DNA of 64,000 nucleotides from Phoenix dactylifera (taxonomy: Eukaryota; Streptophyta; Magnoliopsida; Arecales; Arecaceae). The DNA lies in the NCBI RefSeq assembly GCF_009389715.1, contig NW_024067666.1, forward strand, positions 3,141,001 through 3,205,000. Reading direction: 5' to 3'. A program made the translations under genes and the position numbers. Below, one piece after another: positions 11,291-24,803 of this stretch. Each line of letters starts with the position of its first letter. Positions within the stretch are counted from its first letter, which is position 1. Below the pieces are notes generated by a model, which was not told the DNA's origin, ran no database searches, and was given only the letters and a program-made list of their open reading frames with translations.

Positions 11291-12100
11291 ATTGATTTTT
11301 GGTTGTTCCAACCATCAAATATACCCTATCGGACTAGAACGAAATAAATATGAAACTCAATTTTGAATCAATACAAACTTCATATCAAACTATACTATTC
11401 CATATCCTACTGTACCAATTTGTACCGATGCATACCAAGTATACAGATCTGTATCGAAATATACCGATCTATATCAAAGTGTACCGAGATAAAAATTAAA
11501 AAATAAAAAAATTATTTTAGTACGAAATAAATATGATACTATACTGAATGTACTATACCAAATCGATAAAATATTATGATTTCTGATACCGAGATTGAGA
11601 ATCTTGTCGACCAATATATAATATGTGTTCAATAATCAGGCTAGTTTGGTGCGACCGTCCATCTACAACCCAGATTTGAGAATGGCCCAATATTAACCAA
11701 ATTTACAAAGTGTGGATGCATTAATGTGTTAATTGTTAAAATTGTATTTCTGGACTTTTGCCTAGATTTATACTTTATATAAAAGAGAATAATTCTGTCC
11801 TATGGTGACGATCTGGACCCTTGGATTTTATTTGACCAATCTTGGCCACCAAAGCTACATCAGCTATCAAAGAAACCTTCACAAGAAAACGAGGATTCAA
11901 CTAAAAGATTGATTTTGATAAATTTATTCTAATTGTCCAAAATAAGGCCTAGATCCTATCCCTTCTTATGTTTTTGGAGGGGTGTAAAATTCATTCTTGA
12001 GCCATTTCTTTGAAAATTCTGCATCTCTTTGCAATTTTCCTGTTTTTAGCCTAGATATCATCTATTAGCTATTAGAATGATTTCAACAATAAATATGGAT

Positions 12101-12173
<73 letters not shown>

Positions 12174-12649
12174 TCTTTTTATTTTGCATATTATTTTTTA
12201 TACCAAAAATATTTTTCTTATTATTTTAAAGAATGCATTACTTATTCCACTTTGTTGCCCATGTTAACTACCCTATATGCTCTTTCTTCTGCTTTTCCTA
12301 TCCAAGTGGACCCTTTCATAAAATTAGCAAATTGATTGGACTCTATTTCTTTCTTCAATTTGACTCCTAAACAGATTGGTTTATTTGATATTACTCCTAA
12401 AGAGATTGGATCCTTTCACTTGCCCTTTCTATCTTCCCTCCATCATACATTACAGATGCCAGATTGCTAGAATAAAACATAATTTTGGTTGCATAAAATT
12501 ATTTATCAAAAAAATTATCAAATAAAATTTATTTCCTAATTTTTTATTTAGCTCCCTGTAATACATAGGGGTCCAACATATTGAAAGTTGCTGACTTGCA
12601 CTATCTAACTTGAATGTATTTGAAATGTTTTGAGAAACATGGTAGAGAT
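11291..12649. other. repeat-rich spacer, no gene
   Basis: 11337-11600 contains many degenerate GTACCGATA / TATACCGATC words, apparently a decayed member of the dispersed 'GTACCG' repeat seen again at 28.4 kb and 35.3 kb. 12104-12170 is a TA microsatellite. The rest is AT-rich with no supported coding region. Confidence 0.45.
12104..12170. repeat. (TA)n microsatellite
   Basis: Roughly 33 uninterrupted TA units, seen directly. Confidence 0.95.
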
Positions 12650-12786
12650 TGTGAGGACCCGTGCAGGCGTTTGTTTAGTCCCACATCGGTTATTTGCTGG
12701 ATAGATCTTGGGTACTTATATAGGATCAAGGAACCCAAATAATACCTTTCGGCTAGCCATTTTGGGTGAGGTCTTACATTGTTGCA
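12650..12786 (+). repeat. TRIM copy 1, 5' terminal repeat
   Basis: 137 bp, TG...CA ends, paired with 12952-13088. Confidence 0.85.
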
Positions 12787-12951
12787 AATGGTATTAGAAC
12801 AGATCTGGCCTATAACCTATGTGGACAAGAGAACACTGCAGTACGGATCCATTGGGGCTGACCATGGGCCGATCGTGATGTTTGTAATTAGATTTGAATG
12901 GATTTGAACCCTTAGCCTGAGGAGGACGTCAGGGCATGAATGGAGGGAGTA

Positions 12952-13088
12952 TGTGAGGATCCGTGCAGGCGTGTGTTTAGTCTCACATCGGTTATTTATT
13001 AGATAGATTTTAGATAGTTATACATGATCAAAGATTTCAAATAATATCTTTCGGCTAGTCATTTTGAGTGAGGTTCTAGATTGTTGCA
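12952..13088 (+). repeat. TRIM copy 1, 3' terminal repeat
   Basis: 137 bp, preceded by a polypurine tract. It differs from the 5' repeat at scattered positions, implying an old insertion. Confidence 0.85.
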
Positions 13089-13848
13089 GGGATATGACCT
13101 TCCAGATGCAAATTTATCCTAATTGTCCAGAGTAAGGCCCAATATTTAATTTCTGTAGATTTTAAAGAGCGTGAGATCTTTCAAGCGTCAGATCATCTGA
13201 AATCCGCTGAAAACGTGTTTCCAGCGTGCACAAAGGAGTCATGTTCCTGGAAACACGCTTGAAACGTATCGTTGGATGATTGAGAATAAGTTATTATCTA
13301 ATAATTTATGTCAAGGGCTCTGTACAGAGGAAAGATCCATGCATCTGCTGGCTCGCTCGCCAAAGTCTGAAGTGTGCTCACGTTATCCCTTCCCAAGTTT
13401 ATCCTCTATTCTCTTATTCTTTGTTCTTTTTGAGCAATGATATGTTTTTTTTTAATTTCAATTTTATTTTTTAAGTGGTGAAGACTTTAATATGCTTCTT
13501 CTTTTTTTCTGTTTGAATTTACGTTTGATTTTAGTGGGGGAGTTCCCTGCTTTGATCTCCTAAAGATGAAGAATTGACCTCTTCGAGAGAGAATGGAATG
13601 AAAGATGCTTTTTTAATTAAACTATAATTTAAGATCACCTTCAAAATGAAATAGAATAGGAATTTTATCCGCCTTTATGCTCAAAAGATGCACATGAGCA
13701 CGATCTTGTGTTTTAATCTTGTTTTGGACCATCCTCAGTAAAAGGACCATACAAGTTATACTTGGAAGGATCACAGTCACCAAAGGAATCATGCTCATAT
13801 TTTCTTTGCTTAAACAAAATTAATTACAAATATTCATAAATTATATTT

Positions 13849-13854
<6 letters not shown>

Positions 13855-13912
<58 letters not shown>

Positions 13913-13925
13913 GTGTGTGTGTGTA
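13855..13925. repeat. (TA)n-(GT)n compound microsatellite
   Basis: About 27 TA units run into about eight GT units. Confidence 0.9.
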
Positions 13926-15900
13926 TGTATGTAGGTATGTCTTGCAATTACATATATATGACTACGTTTCATGTATGCAAAAGATTAAACAGTTTAGGTG
14001 CGAATATACATCTTTAGCCATATATATAGGAACATACAAAGACATTTTTTTTATTCATGGATGCATTTATAAATTAGCAATACATGGAACCACATTCACG
14101 TAGAAATAACTCATTAAATTCAGATACTCTAAGGTGCATATTTTAGACTATAGAGAGCTGTGCATGCTCAAAAACTGCCATATCGTTCGTCTTGAAAATG
14201 GAGGACTTTCACACAATCCCTCAACTGCGTGTTAGAGAGATCAACGAAGAACATTATTGTTAAGAGATTGTGCAAAAACTCTATTTTTGAGATAAATGAC
14301 ATGGCAGCTATCCCAGCATACTCACCCAAAGGGGATGGGAAGTCAATGGTATTATACTTCGTAATTAGACTGAACCAATCCAAAGGAGAGGCCACGTCAC
14401 TAATAGAATTCTCGGTCTTGGTCAATGACGGTGTGGGCGACCAGCCTTACGGTGTTACACCAGGCAGCTAAAGTTTTTGTTTTTTGACTCTCTCAAGTCA
14501 AACCCAGTTAGCCAAGATCACAACCAGGCTTTTTTTGAAGCTTTAAGTGAAAGTCTTTCGTGTATTTCTACATACATGGGACGTTTTGTTATGCTTACCT
14601 GCTGATGGAAATAAGCAAGCTTTGACTGCTCAAGCCAAACATAAGAAAAAAATTGTGGGTCATGGTTGGTTTGAACAAGGCTCTTGGACTGGGTTGGTTT
14701 GAACAAGTCTTTGAATTCCAGAATAAGTTGGTCAGAATAGACCATGGAAAAGATCTAGAGAACTTGTCATGCTATAAGAACCTTCCCATATGAATGTTTT
14801 TGGCAAATTTTTGAAACTAGATATTAGAAATTATTTATGGAACGAAATAATGGCCAAACTTGGATGTTCCTTTCATTCTAGAACTAATAAATATCAAAAT
14901 CTTTTATCCTGTTGCTCATACTTAATTATGTGAAGCAGTTTCCTTGTAAGTGTGCCAACATGCAAATAATGTTTCTCGAAAGGACAGTAATACTTGGGCA
15001 TAACTTTCGCATGGACAGAAGTGAAATATTTACCATCAGTTATTTAACAAGTGAAATACATATAGAAAATAAGATTATAAAGGATTGGCAAAGAACATAA
15101 GGTTATATATAATTCTCATATTGATCATGTAATTCATGAATTGTTGGAGATGTGTAATATTTCTTATTCCACAAAACACAAAGTGAATTAGTTGGCTCAT
15201 GAAAAAGTTATTGGAGAAAAAAAAATTAATAATTCAGGTGTCAAGAGAACACTGGGCCTATGTCTAGCTTCCATGGATGTCTGCATTCTAAAATGAAAGT
15301 AGAAGCCAAGCAAAGCAGGTGAAACCTAGGGAGAAGGAACTGACCTTCTTCCAATGCTGGCAGCTCCAGTTGCCAACCAACTTTGAAAAAGAAAGACACT
15401 CCAAGGTGGGGTCGTAGAAAAGGCAGGGCACATCTTCCATCAGGACATGAAGGATTAGGTGAGCTTTGAACCTACTCTTTTGGTAATAATAAGACACAGT
15501 ACCCAACATTTTAGATGTACTGCTACTATAGTGAGTTGCAATTTTTCCATCATTCAATCAAAGTTAAGCAGTTATCTCTATGATCATCCAACAGAACATA
15601 ATCCAACTCTGGGATGAAGCCTGAAACCAACATAAATAAATTGATTCATTTGTTCATGCATGAATATTTGTGTAGATTCATACATGAACAGATCTCAGTG
15701 TAATAAAAAAAAAAAAGTAAGTTTTTTTTTTTTTTAACAGGGAGTGGGAATCTAGCACTGTCAGATCACTGTTGTTTAAGATGCGATTAAGATTGCTCAC
15801 CAAAAAAAAAAAAAAAAAAAGAATGAGAATAAGATTAGCAATGAGGCCCTGAGAACAGTTGCCAATCATTTGCTTTATTTTATGAAGCTTTATTTCTTGG
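13926..15900. other. spacer, no supported gene
   Basis: AT-rich DNA. Frames at 14168-14471 (both strands) and 15288-15557 show no recognisable domain. Poly-A/T runs occur at about 15704-15735 and 15802-15820. Nothing else can be supported. Confidence 0.4.
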
Positions 15901-16104
15901 GTTCGGGTTGTGTCTTCCGCGCAGAAGAATGATTGATCTTCCTTCGCGGTCTTATCCGTTGGATCCCAGAGCGCACAGATCGCAAAGCAATCCAAAAATT
16001 CCTTATCCGCATGCACATATCTCGAAGGGGATATTGCGCGATCCAACGGTCGATGGAGCGAAAGAAGCTGAATCGTTCTTTCGCGCGAAAGATGCAACCC
16101 GAAC
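15901..16104. repeat. 65-bp imperfect inverted repeat in front of the heparanase-like gene
   Basis: Arm 15901-15965 and arm 16040-16104 are reverse complements at about 75% of 65 ungapped positions (49 matches by hand count), separated by 74 bp. Each arm ends internally with ATCCAACGG, which contains the AACGG core of the mitosis-specific activator (MSA) element bound by three-repeat MYBs, in opposite orientations. Both outer ends carry GTTCGGGTTG. The GC content is clearly higher than in flanking DNA, as expected for a promoter/leader region. Confidence 0.65.
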
Positions 16105-17446
16105 CCTTCTTTTAATTATTCGGAAAGCTATAGCTCTGCGTGCGGGACCGGAGGAAGATGGCTTTTTTAGCGCTGGCCATATGGACCATATCTTAAGGTC
16201 AGTAGACAAATCTATCGAAGACCCATTTCTCCCACGACGATTTCTCTTGTCGGAGAGAGTGGGAGGAAGGGGAAAAGAGGCTCAGATCGAGGGAAAAGCT
16301 TGCGCCTTTTTGCACAACAACGCCATTTTTATGCTAAAACTCCTCTGAGAACAGCCGCTAAAACCTTGGAAAAGAGCTTCCTTTGGAGCCATTATCGACG
16401 ATTTTTTGGTGTTTATAGGTCTGGCATCAATTGTTTTCCTTTCGTTGATTTTATCCTTTAATCCAAGGCTTGTAACCTTATTTCGTGCAAACTTTTTTTG
16501 TGGTTGTTGTTGTTTTTGGTGTTGTCTATACTTGTGATATTTGACTAATGGAAGCAGTTTGGATCAGAGATGGAATTCATTTCATGTTTTTTTCCCTTTT
16601 GGTTTATTTTCTTTGTGTTTTTGATGTCTGGATTTCAGATGGAACTCTCATTCTTCTGTAATTATCTTAATGCTTTAATTTTGTAATTTATTTTATATTC
16701 GTAGGATGAATAGATTAGTTCATCCATTTTTGTGCTTGCAGCTCCGAGCGTACTCCTTGTTCCAGACCGTAGCAGATATCAGTCCCAGTTCTTTTATTGG
16801 CGGATTAAATACCAGCTCTAAGCTTTCATATTTTGGTTACTTTTTACTTCCACCTTCAGGTGTTAGCCCTATTTGGAATTTTTCCTTTTTTTCTTTCTTT
16901 TCTTTTTTTGTTTGCTCTCTTAAATCTTCTAAGAAATCCAGCTTCTCAGTTACAACGTATTTAGGCGGACTTCAATCGATATCTAGATACGCGGCTGCTT
17001 TTAGTTTGTGTTGGTTAATTGGAATTTTTATCCATAAAACCTTGTTATCTGAATTATAAAGTTATGCTGCCTTGTTATATCTATAGCTTTTGTTCTACAT
17101 CTTCTTAGATTGACCTGAATGGAAAGAAAAAGAAACGAACTCATGCTTTTTACTGGTGAAGAAAATTCATAACTTCTGACATACTCCAGGCATATTCTTT
17201 CTTATCTTTTGTTCTGTCTGAAATCTAAAGCAAAGATTCCAGAACAATCTTTGTTCATGGTATAAGAAAAAAATTTGGTCTGATTTTTCCTTTTTTTTCA
17301 AGGAAAATGCCAATACAAGAAACATTATTACTTTGCCTTTTCTGTTTTTCTAGCTATGCTTGAATAAGATGGTTAACCTATCTTTTTTTTTCTGCTTTTT
17401 TGCTTTAGGTTATTTATTAAAACATCAAAATATCAGAGTTAAAGCC
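16105..17446 (+). promoter_or_regulatory. promoter/leader region of the heparanase-like gene
   Basis: GC-richer at 16.1-16.35 kb, then T-rich. Likely 5' UTR exon(s) with leader introns: acceptor-like GCTTGCAG ends at 16741 and TTTGCTTTAG ends near 17409, shortly before the ATG at 17447. Exact leader exons and the transcription start are not resolved. The 146-codon frame at 15908-16348 has no domain and overlaps the inverted repeat. Confidence 0.4.
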
Positions 17447-20400
17447 ATGGGTTTGCACCTTCTGTTGTTTCTTGTTCTCTGTGGTCTTCCTGGTATTTTT
17501 TCTGAAGAATCCGCGGATGTAACTGTTATAGTCAGGGGGTCTTCCACGGTAGCCAAAACTGATGATCATTTTGTATGTGCGACTCTTGATTGGTGGCCTC
17601 CTGAGAAGTGTAATTATAATCAGTGCCCATGGGGACAATCTTCTATTCTAAATTTGGTAAGTCTGCCATTTTTTCCTTTTTTTCTTTTAGAAGTATGGTG
17701 GTAACCTGCTGGATCAAGTCCTGTTGGCTCCCAATATGCTATTGTTGACGACACCATTCGCTATTTCTGCATTCTTTAAGAACTTGAGCCAAACCATTTT
17801 ACAACTACAACAAAAATTGATACTATTTCTTTTTGCTGGATTCAGGACTTAACCCATCCTTTCCTAGCGAAATCCATTCAAGGTAAGTTGAATTTTTTCA
17901 ATAATTTGTTTATGTTTCATTTACTTTTAAATATCTGCCCACAAATCCAAATTCTTCTAGTTACATCATCATCATCATCCTCATGCCACTATGACCACCT
18001 AAATTGCTAATTCCATTTTAGAATGGTGGCCGTGAATTTTTTCAGCTTGTACCACCTAGATGCTTAGTCACAAGTTCGGCATATGGAATAATTCATCTAG
18101 AGGTAGAGGCCCATACTTGAAAAAGGTTCAAGTTTGCCAAAACTTCGAAAGCATTTGGACAACCAAAAGTAAAAAAAAAAATAGAAAAAGAAATTTGATA
18201 TGTATACCTGTATCATTCATAGAAAAACAAGACAGGGACAAGAACCATAGATATTAGAAATACCATTGCTAGCAACATATATTAGTATGTAATCGGTAGG
18301 TGATTCTTGAATAATTCATGAATAATTTGAAACATTTGTAAATAACTGAGTATTCCAATTATATTACCTATAGTATTTTGGAAGACCATTTGCCCAAGGA
18401 AAATAAAATGGGGCTAATCCTAGAATTTTTGTAAGTTGTTTGAAAAATAATGTTACTATGCCTATACGCATGGCCATAAGTTTCAGCCATTAAAACAATT
18501 TTGATGGCTGTTAGATTCTATGCTAGTTTTGACCATAATGCCTGTATTCTAATGTCTTTTGATGATTCAAGCCTTGCTGGGACTATGAACGGGTTTCTTA
18601 ATAGCAATTTCTATTTTGCTTACTTTTTTTTGGGATAAAACTGCTGTTGCATTTTGTCACTAAAAATTTGTTTGCGGTTCATCTGTAAATTGCAGCCTTC
18701 AATTCCCTGCGGATAAGAGTTGGGGGCTCTTTGCAAGACCAAGTGATGTATGGTGTGCCAAATTTTGGTGGTCCGTGCTTTCCATTCAAAAAGATGGCTG
18801 GTGGTTTGTTTGGATTGTCCAAGGGATGTTTAAGCATGGAAAGGTGGGATGAGCTAAACTCTTTATTCCAGAAGACAGGGTAAGGCTGGTTCAGAACTTC
18901 TATTTCTCCTCTCTTTGCTGTTACTTTATGTATTCTTAGTTGAACACGGTTGATAACTTTGATTGTTGACACCAAGAAAAACTCATATAATCTATATACA
19001 TCACATGAACATGGGATCAGTATACCTTCAAACATAGCTATTCAATAGCCTGTCATCATTGGTGAAGATAGTGCTTGCATATAATAGTGCTTTTCAGAAT
19101 CAAATTTTCCGTAGACAAGTCATTAATCCATTTTTTCTGAAATAATTGAAATTATGTGCGGCATTCAACTTACATTTGAATCAGGTATTTGCAAACTGGC
19201 TGCTTCAAGAGCCTCATTGCCATTCACTTTTATTCTAAGTGATATGAAATTCTTGCTATTGTCATGAGGAAAATATTAATGATTTTTCTAGGTATATTAA
19301 CTAGCTTTAGAACTTGAACAGCCCATAAAGTATCATAAATCTCATCGCTTTGCAATTATAGCAATTAATTTATTACTTGAGTAGCTCTGGGATCATTTTG
19401 CAGCAAATTATTGTAACCAATTCGAAATCTTATGTTTATTTATATGGAGGTCATCATAAATATTTATGTAAAATTTCTCCTATGTTTATTTTGTATGCAA
19501 TATGAGGAAAACTTTTGTTCATTGGAAGCTTTGTACCAACATGATAGACAGGTCACAGATACCAAAAATTTTGATCTGATTAATAACTTTTGTCATGATT
19601 TCAGAGCAACTGTGACTTTTGGCCTTAATGCGCTGAATGGGAGGCAACATATACGCAATAAAGTCTGGGGAGGTGCTTGGAACTCCAGTAATGCTCGTGA
19701 TTTCATAGAATATACAATTTCTAAGGGTTATCCGGTTGATTCATGGGAATTTGGTAAGCATGTTTCAACCTTTACTCTTTTCCTTCTCTTTCTATTTCAT
19801 CAAATCATAATGCATCCTTCTTTGCAAATCAGGAAATGAATTGAGTGGACATGGAATTGGTGCAAGTGTTGGTGCTGAACAATATGGAAAGGATCTTGTT
19901 CATCTTAAAGCCATCCTTGATGAGTTATATAAGGATTCTCGGTCAAAGCCACAGCTGGTTGCACCTGGAGGATTCTTTGATCAGCCATGGTATGCTCATC
20001 TTCTTCAAGTTTCAGGATCAGGAGTTCTCGATGCAATGACACATCATGTATATAATCTAGGTGGAGGTGAGTGTGGTGCACATGAGCTATATGTAGCATC
20101 TCCATTTTTTGTCTGACATGCTATGCATCAAGATTCCTTTTGCAAAAGAAGAAAAAAGTCAATTCATTTGTTATCTTTTTGTTACATTATACATTTTCTT
20201 TCAGAAACCTCTACCTACGAAATATGTACTACAGTCGTTGCATGTAAGTCACAAGTTTTTGGAGGCATTTTTACTTTTTTTGGCTTACATGGGAGAACAC
20301 TTTTTTGCTGCCATTGTTTATTTGTCATTAATACTTAATACAACAGAATGCGTCAACCATGTAGAAAACTCTGTTATATTCAAGTGCTTCTTAATTCATT

Positions 20401-22440
20401 CCAACACACAAACATGATATATTGCAAATTAGGTAAACAACCACATAATGCGCTGTCAATCTTATTAAAAAATTATCATTGATCTGGATAGGCATTTCCT
20501 ACCCTTTCTCTGGCATGGCTCCTGGGAGCTCATAGCTTCACTCCCTCCACTTATGCTCTTCCTTTCTGCTTATTTTCTGTAGCTGTTTGAGGGTGGCTTT
20601 TCTTCCATCTGTTGTGTGGGGGAATTGCTCTCGGGGGATGTGGCACAAAGACTGTGCCTTTGTATTTTGGCTTCTTTCTCTTTGTAGCCCATCCATGCTG
20701 TCTTCTGGGCTGGGGAGCCTACTGATGTTTATGGCTCCCTGTTCTATTCTTTCTTCTTCTTTTTGAGGTGTTCATCACCTTTTTTTGTTATGATTCCATC
20801 CAACTCAATGAAATTGTGGTGATTTTGTCACCATCTGGTCAAAAAGAAATTAAATATGGTTATATTTAGTTTTGATATATGAACTCATGTTAGTGGATGA
20901 TAACCAATTATTTCACCTTTTTCTTGGTAATTACTAATTATTTGGACTTGAACTTCAGGTAATGATCCTCATATCATAAGCAAAATAACGGATCCACAAT
21001 ATTTAAATCGCATAGCTGATACATTCAGAAGTCTCCAACTTACCATAAAGAGTTATGGACCATGGGCTTCTGCTTGGGTTGGTGAAGCTGGTGGTGCATA
21101 CAACAGCGGCAGTCATCTTGTGTCCAGCACTTTTCTAAACAGCTTTTGGTACTATTCCTTCCTTTTCCCCCATAAAGTCCTCAGGTTAATCTAAACTTTC
21201 TACTGAATTAATGGAATGCGAAAATATTAATCTTATTTACATGACATAAATGCAGGTATCTAGATCAACTTGGAATGGCTTCAAAGTATAACACTAGGGT
21301 GTATTGTAGACAGACTTTGATTGGTGGAAACTACGGACTCCTTGACACAAAAACTTTCATACCGAATCCTGATTACTACAGGTGAGACCATTTAAACCAC
21401 ATATGGACATATTAATCTTTTATGTGCTTCAAAAAACATGCCTAAACCTCAGATCTACCACTATTCTTACCTCTAACCAGTGCACTGTTGTGGAATCGGC
21501 TCATGGGGAATGGAGTTCTTTCCATTGATCTCAGTGGCTCTTCATACTTACGTGCATATGCTCATTGCAGGAAAAGAAAAGTATGCACTTATCTCACCGT
21601 ATTCCTTGATTTCATTTCCTGTAGGTCTTTATATTGCTATCTGTTAAACAATGGTTCTCCAAAAATTGAGGCTAATATTTAGTTTTATTTCATGCTTGCC
21701 TCTAGACTCAAACTGAGTCAACCTACATATTTTTTCATATCTGGAATGAAATTATGTCTTGACATGTAAAATATTAAATCAACACAGTTTGTTTTAGTCA
21801 AAAGTCCGGAATTATATTATAATTATTGAGTAAACCACTGAAGTCTGCCCCTGTACAATTGTATGTTAATATAGGGAAAAAAACTTTCTTATATTTTTTC
21901 ATATCAAACTGCGCATTGGAAGTGCAAGTTTTTTTTTTCCAGTTTTAGAAAATCACCTCGGGCTATTATTGTAATTAAATTTTCGGGTTGTAAGTCCCTG
22001 TGTCAAAACTAATAAACATTGCATTTTCCTATCATGCTCTCTCTTAGCAGTCAGGTGTTTCCCTACTCCTGATAAACCTAAGCAAATCCACTGAGTTCAT
22101 TGTGACAGTAAGAAATGACATCAATGTTAATCTTGCCGAGGGAGGAGGCATTCAAAGGGATGGCTCTTTTGTGCATGGTCTTAAAAGGACAGTTTCTTGG
22201 GTCGGAAGGAGAGCATCAGATCAGTCAGAGACGAGAGAAGAATATCATCTAACAGCGAAGGATGGAAACCATCTAAGCCAAACTGTGCTGCTTAATGGGA
22301 CTCCTTTGGAGCTCACTGAAGATGGAGATATTCCACCTTTGAACCCTGTACTCACTGCAGCCAACTCACCTATATCAATAGCTCCCTTATCCATTGCATT
22401 TGTCGTCTTTCCAAAATTTGAGGCTCAAGCTTGTGTATGA
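17447..22440 (+). CDS. GH79 heparanase-like protein (beta-glucuronidase), 9 exons
   Basis: Exons 17447-17656, 17846-17882, 18696-18879, 19605-19753, 19833-20066, 20959-21148, 21256-21381, 21481-21580 and 22051-22440 splice in frame to 539 aa, the usual size for plant GUS/heparanase-like proteins. Residues 1-19 (MGLHLLLFLVLCGLPGIFS) form a signal peptide, so it enters the secretory pathway and probably acts in the wall or vacuole. GH79 landmarks: CATLDWWPPEKC near the N-terminus, RVGGSLQDQVMY, WEFGNELSG with the predicted acid/base Glu196, and WVGEAGGAYNSG with the predicted nucleophile Glu314. SKYNTRVYCRQTLIGGNYGL and the C-terminal beta-domain ending FPKFEAQACV follow. Family members hydrolyse glucuronic acid from arabinogalactan proteins or flavone glucuronides; the substrate here cannot be read from sequence. 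All splice junctions keep phase and use GT..AG. No frameshift or missing catalytic residue was seen. Confidence 0.93.
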
Positions 22441-24803
22441 CAGTTGTTTACAGATCTAGCTAATACTACAGTTGTATATGTTCGCTGATTTGTACTGACT
22501 TATTGAATGTATACAAGAGCTTGGTCATAGGACCAAATAGGTCCCAAATGTTTTTGACTCGAAAGAATAAAAAGCATTATAAATCTTCAGATCATATCTT
22601 TCATTTTGCTTCAATAGAGTAAATTTTCTAATATTATAGTGATATTTATGCATGTTTTCTTTTGGACCTTGGTTGCTAAAACGATAAAAACAAATATGGC
22701 TTTTGATATATACTTGGGAGCATCTGGTATAGCAGTCACATTTAACTGAAGTGCCTATTAGGCTTGATATGCTTATTGAGATTAAATAGTGAAATTGAAG
22801 TACAAACAGGCTGATTATTTGAAGTCTGAAGATCATCATCACAAAGTTGATGTGAAATGCCACCCAAATGCTGTTTACCTTTAACGAGAAGTTTGAAATT
22901 ATTTCCAGAGACCTGAAGGGGACGACTACTCTTAGCTTTATTTGGGGTGAATCAGTTGACATTCAGAGAGCCCGAAGTGGTACTACTTACTTTTATATTT
23001 GGGACCATTGAAGTCCAGTGGAGGATGTCTCAAGTATCCAATGGAATAAAAAGAATTTCATCTAATTCAAATTTAGATTTTATATTTGAATACTAAATCT
23101 ATATTTGGTTAAAGAGCATTTCAGTGCACAAAGCCCTTGCCACTGTGGAATCTGAGGAGGGGTCAGATGTATGTAGCCTAACTCTTGTGTAGAGAGGATA
23201 TTTTCATATTTCAAACATGTGAAACTCACAGTGAAGCAACCTAACCATTGCGTCAAGGCCGTCCCTCTCAAGCTTGAAGCATTAGAAAAATTGATGAAGG
23301 GCGATGGATTCTCAGAGTGTATCTAGTGCAAGGTTGCTAAAAAAATTTCTCACCCAAAAAGGCTTATACTGAAGCTATCAGACCTTCCCTGGTGTTATGG
23401 AATTCGAGAGTTCATTAAAGGTGTACACTGAAGCTATCAGATGTTAAGGTCAAGTGCAGATCAGCTATTGTCCTTGAAAGTGATTCCAGGTCTGTCTACA
23501 TTTAAGATCAGGGAGCTTGAATCTGAGCACAAGCAATTAACAAATAGGTGGTTTTTTTGGTACACAAGCAGAGCACAACACAATTTATACATGGCCAGGT
23601 GCCGGAGCTCGCAATCACAGATGAGAATTTTGATCCCAAGAGTATCCGCATTCCAATGCAGACAAAGCATGGCATTAGCACATCTTGTACACACTCATAT
23701 GCTACATAACTTCAAAAAGAATTTGGACCAAAAGACAAAAATGTATATATCATGATGCTGGAAATATGTCGAAAGGGCAGAGCTGAAAACATTAAAATGT
23801 TCATAATGAATCATGAATTATTTGCACTTATTGTCATATGAATAATCCATAGCATGCATCAAACATTCAAAAGAATATACACATGAAAATTTATATAACT
23901 AGTGCATTTTGCATTTAGGAATATTTTATTGTGATTTCCAGTTGCCACTATGGGCAGCATAATATTCTTATTCTGTATCTAGAGCAAGATCCTCTCAGAA
24001 ACAAGAAGATAACCCGGTGAACCCAGCTCGGTGGCTGCAGTGCAGCAAAGTCTGACTTGCACCCTTTGACTTCAACTTTCCTTAACCGAGGTTGTTCCTG
24101 TACTATCCTTTAACGGCCACCATCCTCTATGAAGAGGAATACCTACAGAAGACTAAAGAAACCTTGTGACAGCATTGCCTCTTGGCTTGTGAAAGCAATG
24201 AAACAAATGATGCCCACGGCCAGAGAGAGACAGGCTAAGCAAAAGAATTATCTGCACATTTCTTATGAGTTATGAATGGTAAGAAATATCCTACAATCCC
24301 CAGATTTATATGGGGTTTCTTTCACAATAATCTCCATAACCGCTACAATCAAAAGATGATTACAGGACCAAAAAAGACTGGTGATCTAAAATAAATTATC
24401 AGATCTTGAAGAGAGAAAAAAGATGGGTAATCCAATCCATGCTTCTGTATGCGAGATCATGCAGTCTGCTGCTCCACCCATAGCAATGCAGAGAGCATCA
24501 TCCGTGCCAAAAAAATGGTGTCACATCTCATAGTAGCCATCAAAGAAATACCTTACAATATGATGAAAACTGATCACTATGTAACAAAATGAACTGAACC
24601 TCCATTGCCACCAGCAATGCAGCCATTACTAATAAAGGGAAACAGCTGGGAGGGACGACTCCTGAGCTTGACAGCATCGCTCAAGGGATTGATTTCTCAA
24701 CATTCTTAATGAAGATCCAGATTTTAGATGCAAAAGATTGACCATAACTACGTCTCTCCTACTACCCTCATCTCTACTTCATCCTGTCTTGCCTTCTGGT
24801 CTT
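22441..24803. other. convergent 3' regions of the heparanase-like and GAUT genes
   Basis: The heparanase-like 3' UTR occupies the first ~100-150 bp (an AATAAA-type signal lies in AAGAATAAAAAG near 22563-22574). The GAUT 3' UTR enters from the right end. Frames of 63-145 codons between them have no recognisable domain. Confidence 0.45.

Larger units (their letters stand above)
12650..13088 (+). mobile_element. TRIM retroelement (terminal-repeat retrotransposon in miniature), copy 1
   Basis: Complete 439-bp element. Two direct terminal repeats of 137 bp each (12650-12786 and 12952-13088) start TGTGAGGA and end TTGTTGCA. After the left repeat comes TGGTATTAGAAC (12789-12800), a degenerate initiator-Met tRNA primer-binding site (consensus TGGTATCAGAGC). 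Before the right repeat lies a purine tract, GGAGGGAG, at about 12942-12949. The 165-bp interior has no coding capacity. The flanking 5-mers GAGAT (12645-12649) and GGGAT (13089-13093) look like a target duplication with one change. Each terminal repeat holds the block AGTCYCACATCGGTTATTT. TRIMs are non-autonomous and are mobilised by proteins of larger LTR elements. A second copy with identical dimensions is at 40743-41181. Confidence 0.88.

Noticed and set aside
15908-16348. 146-codon frame and its antisense counterpart with a similar-looking peptide
   Set aside because: The similarity of the two peptides on opposite strands comes from the DNA inverted repeat (15901-15965 / 16040-16104), not from a protein family.
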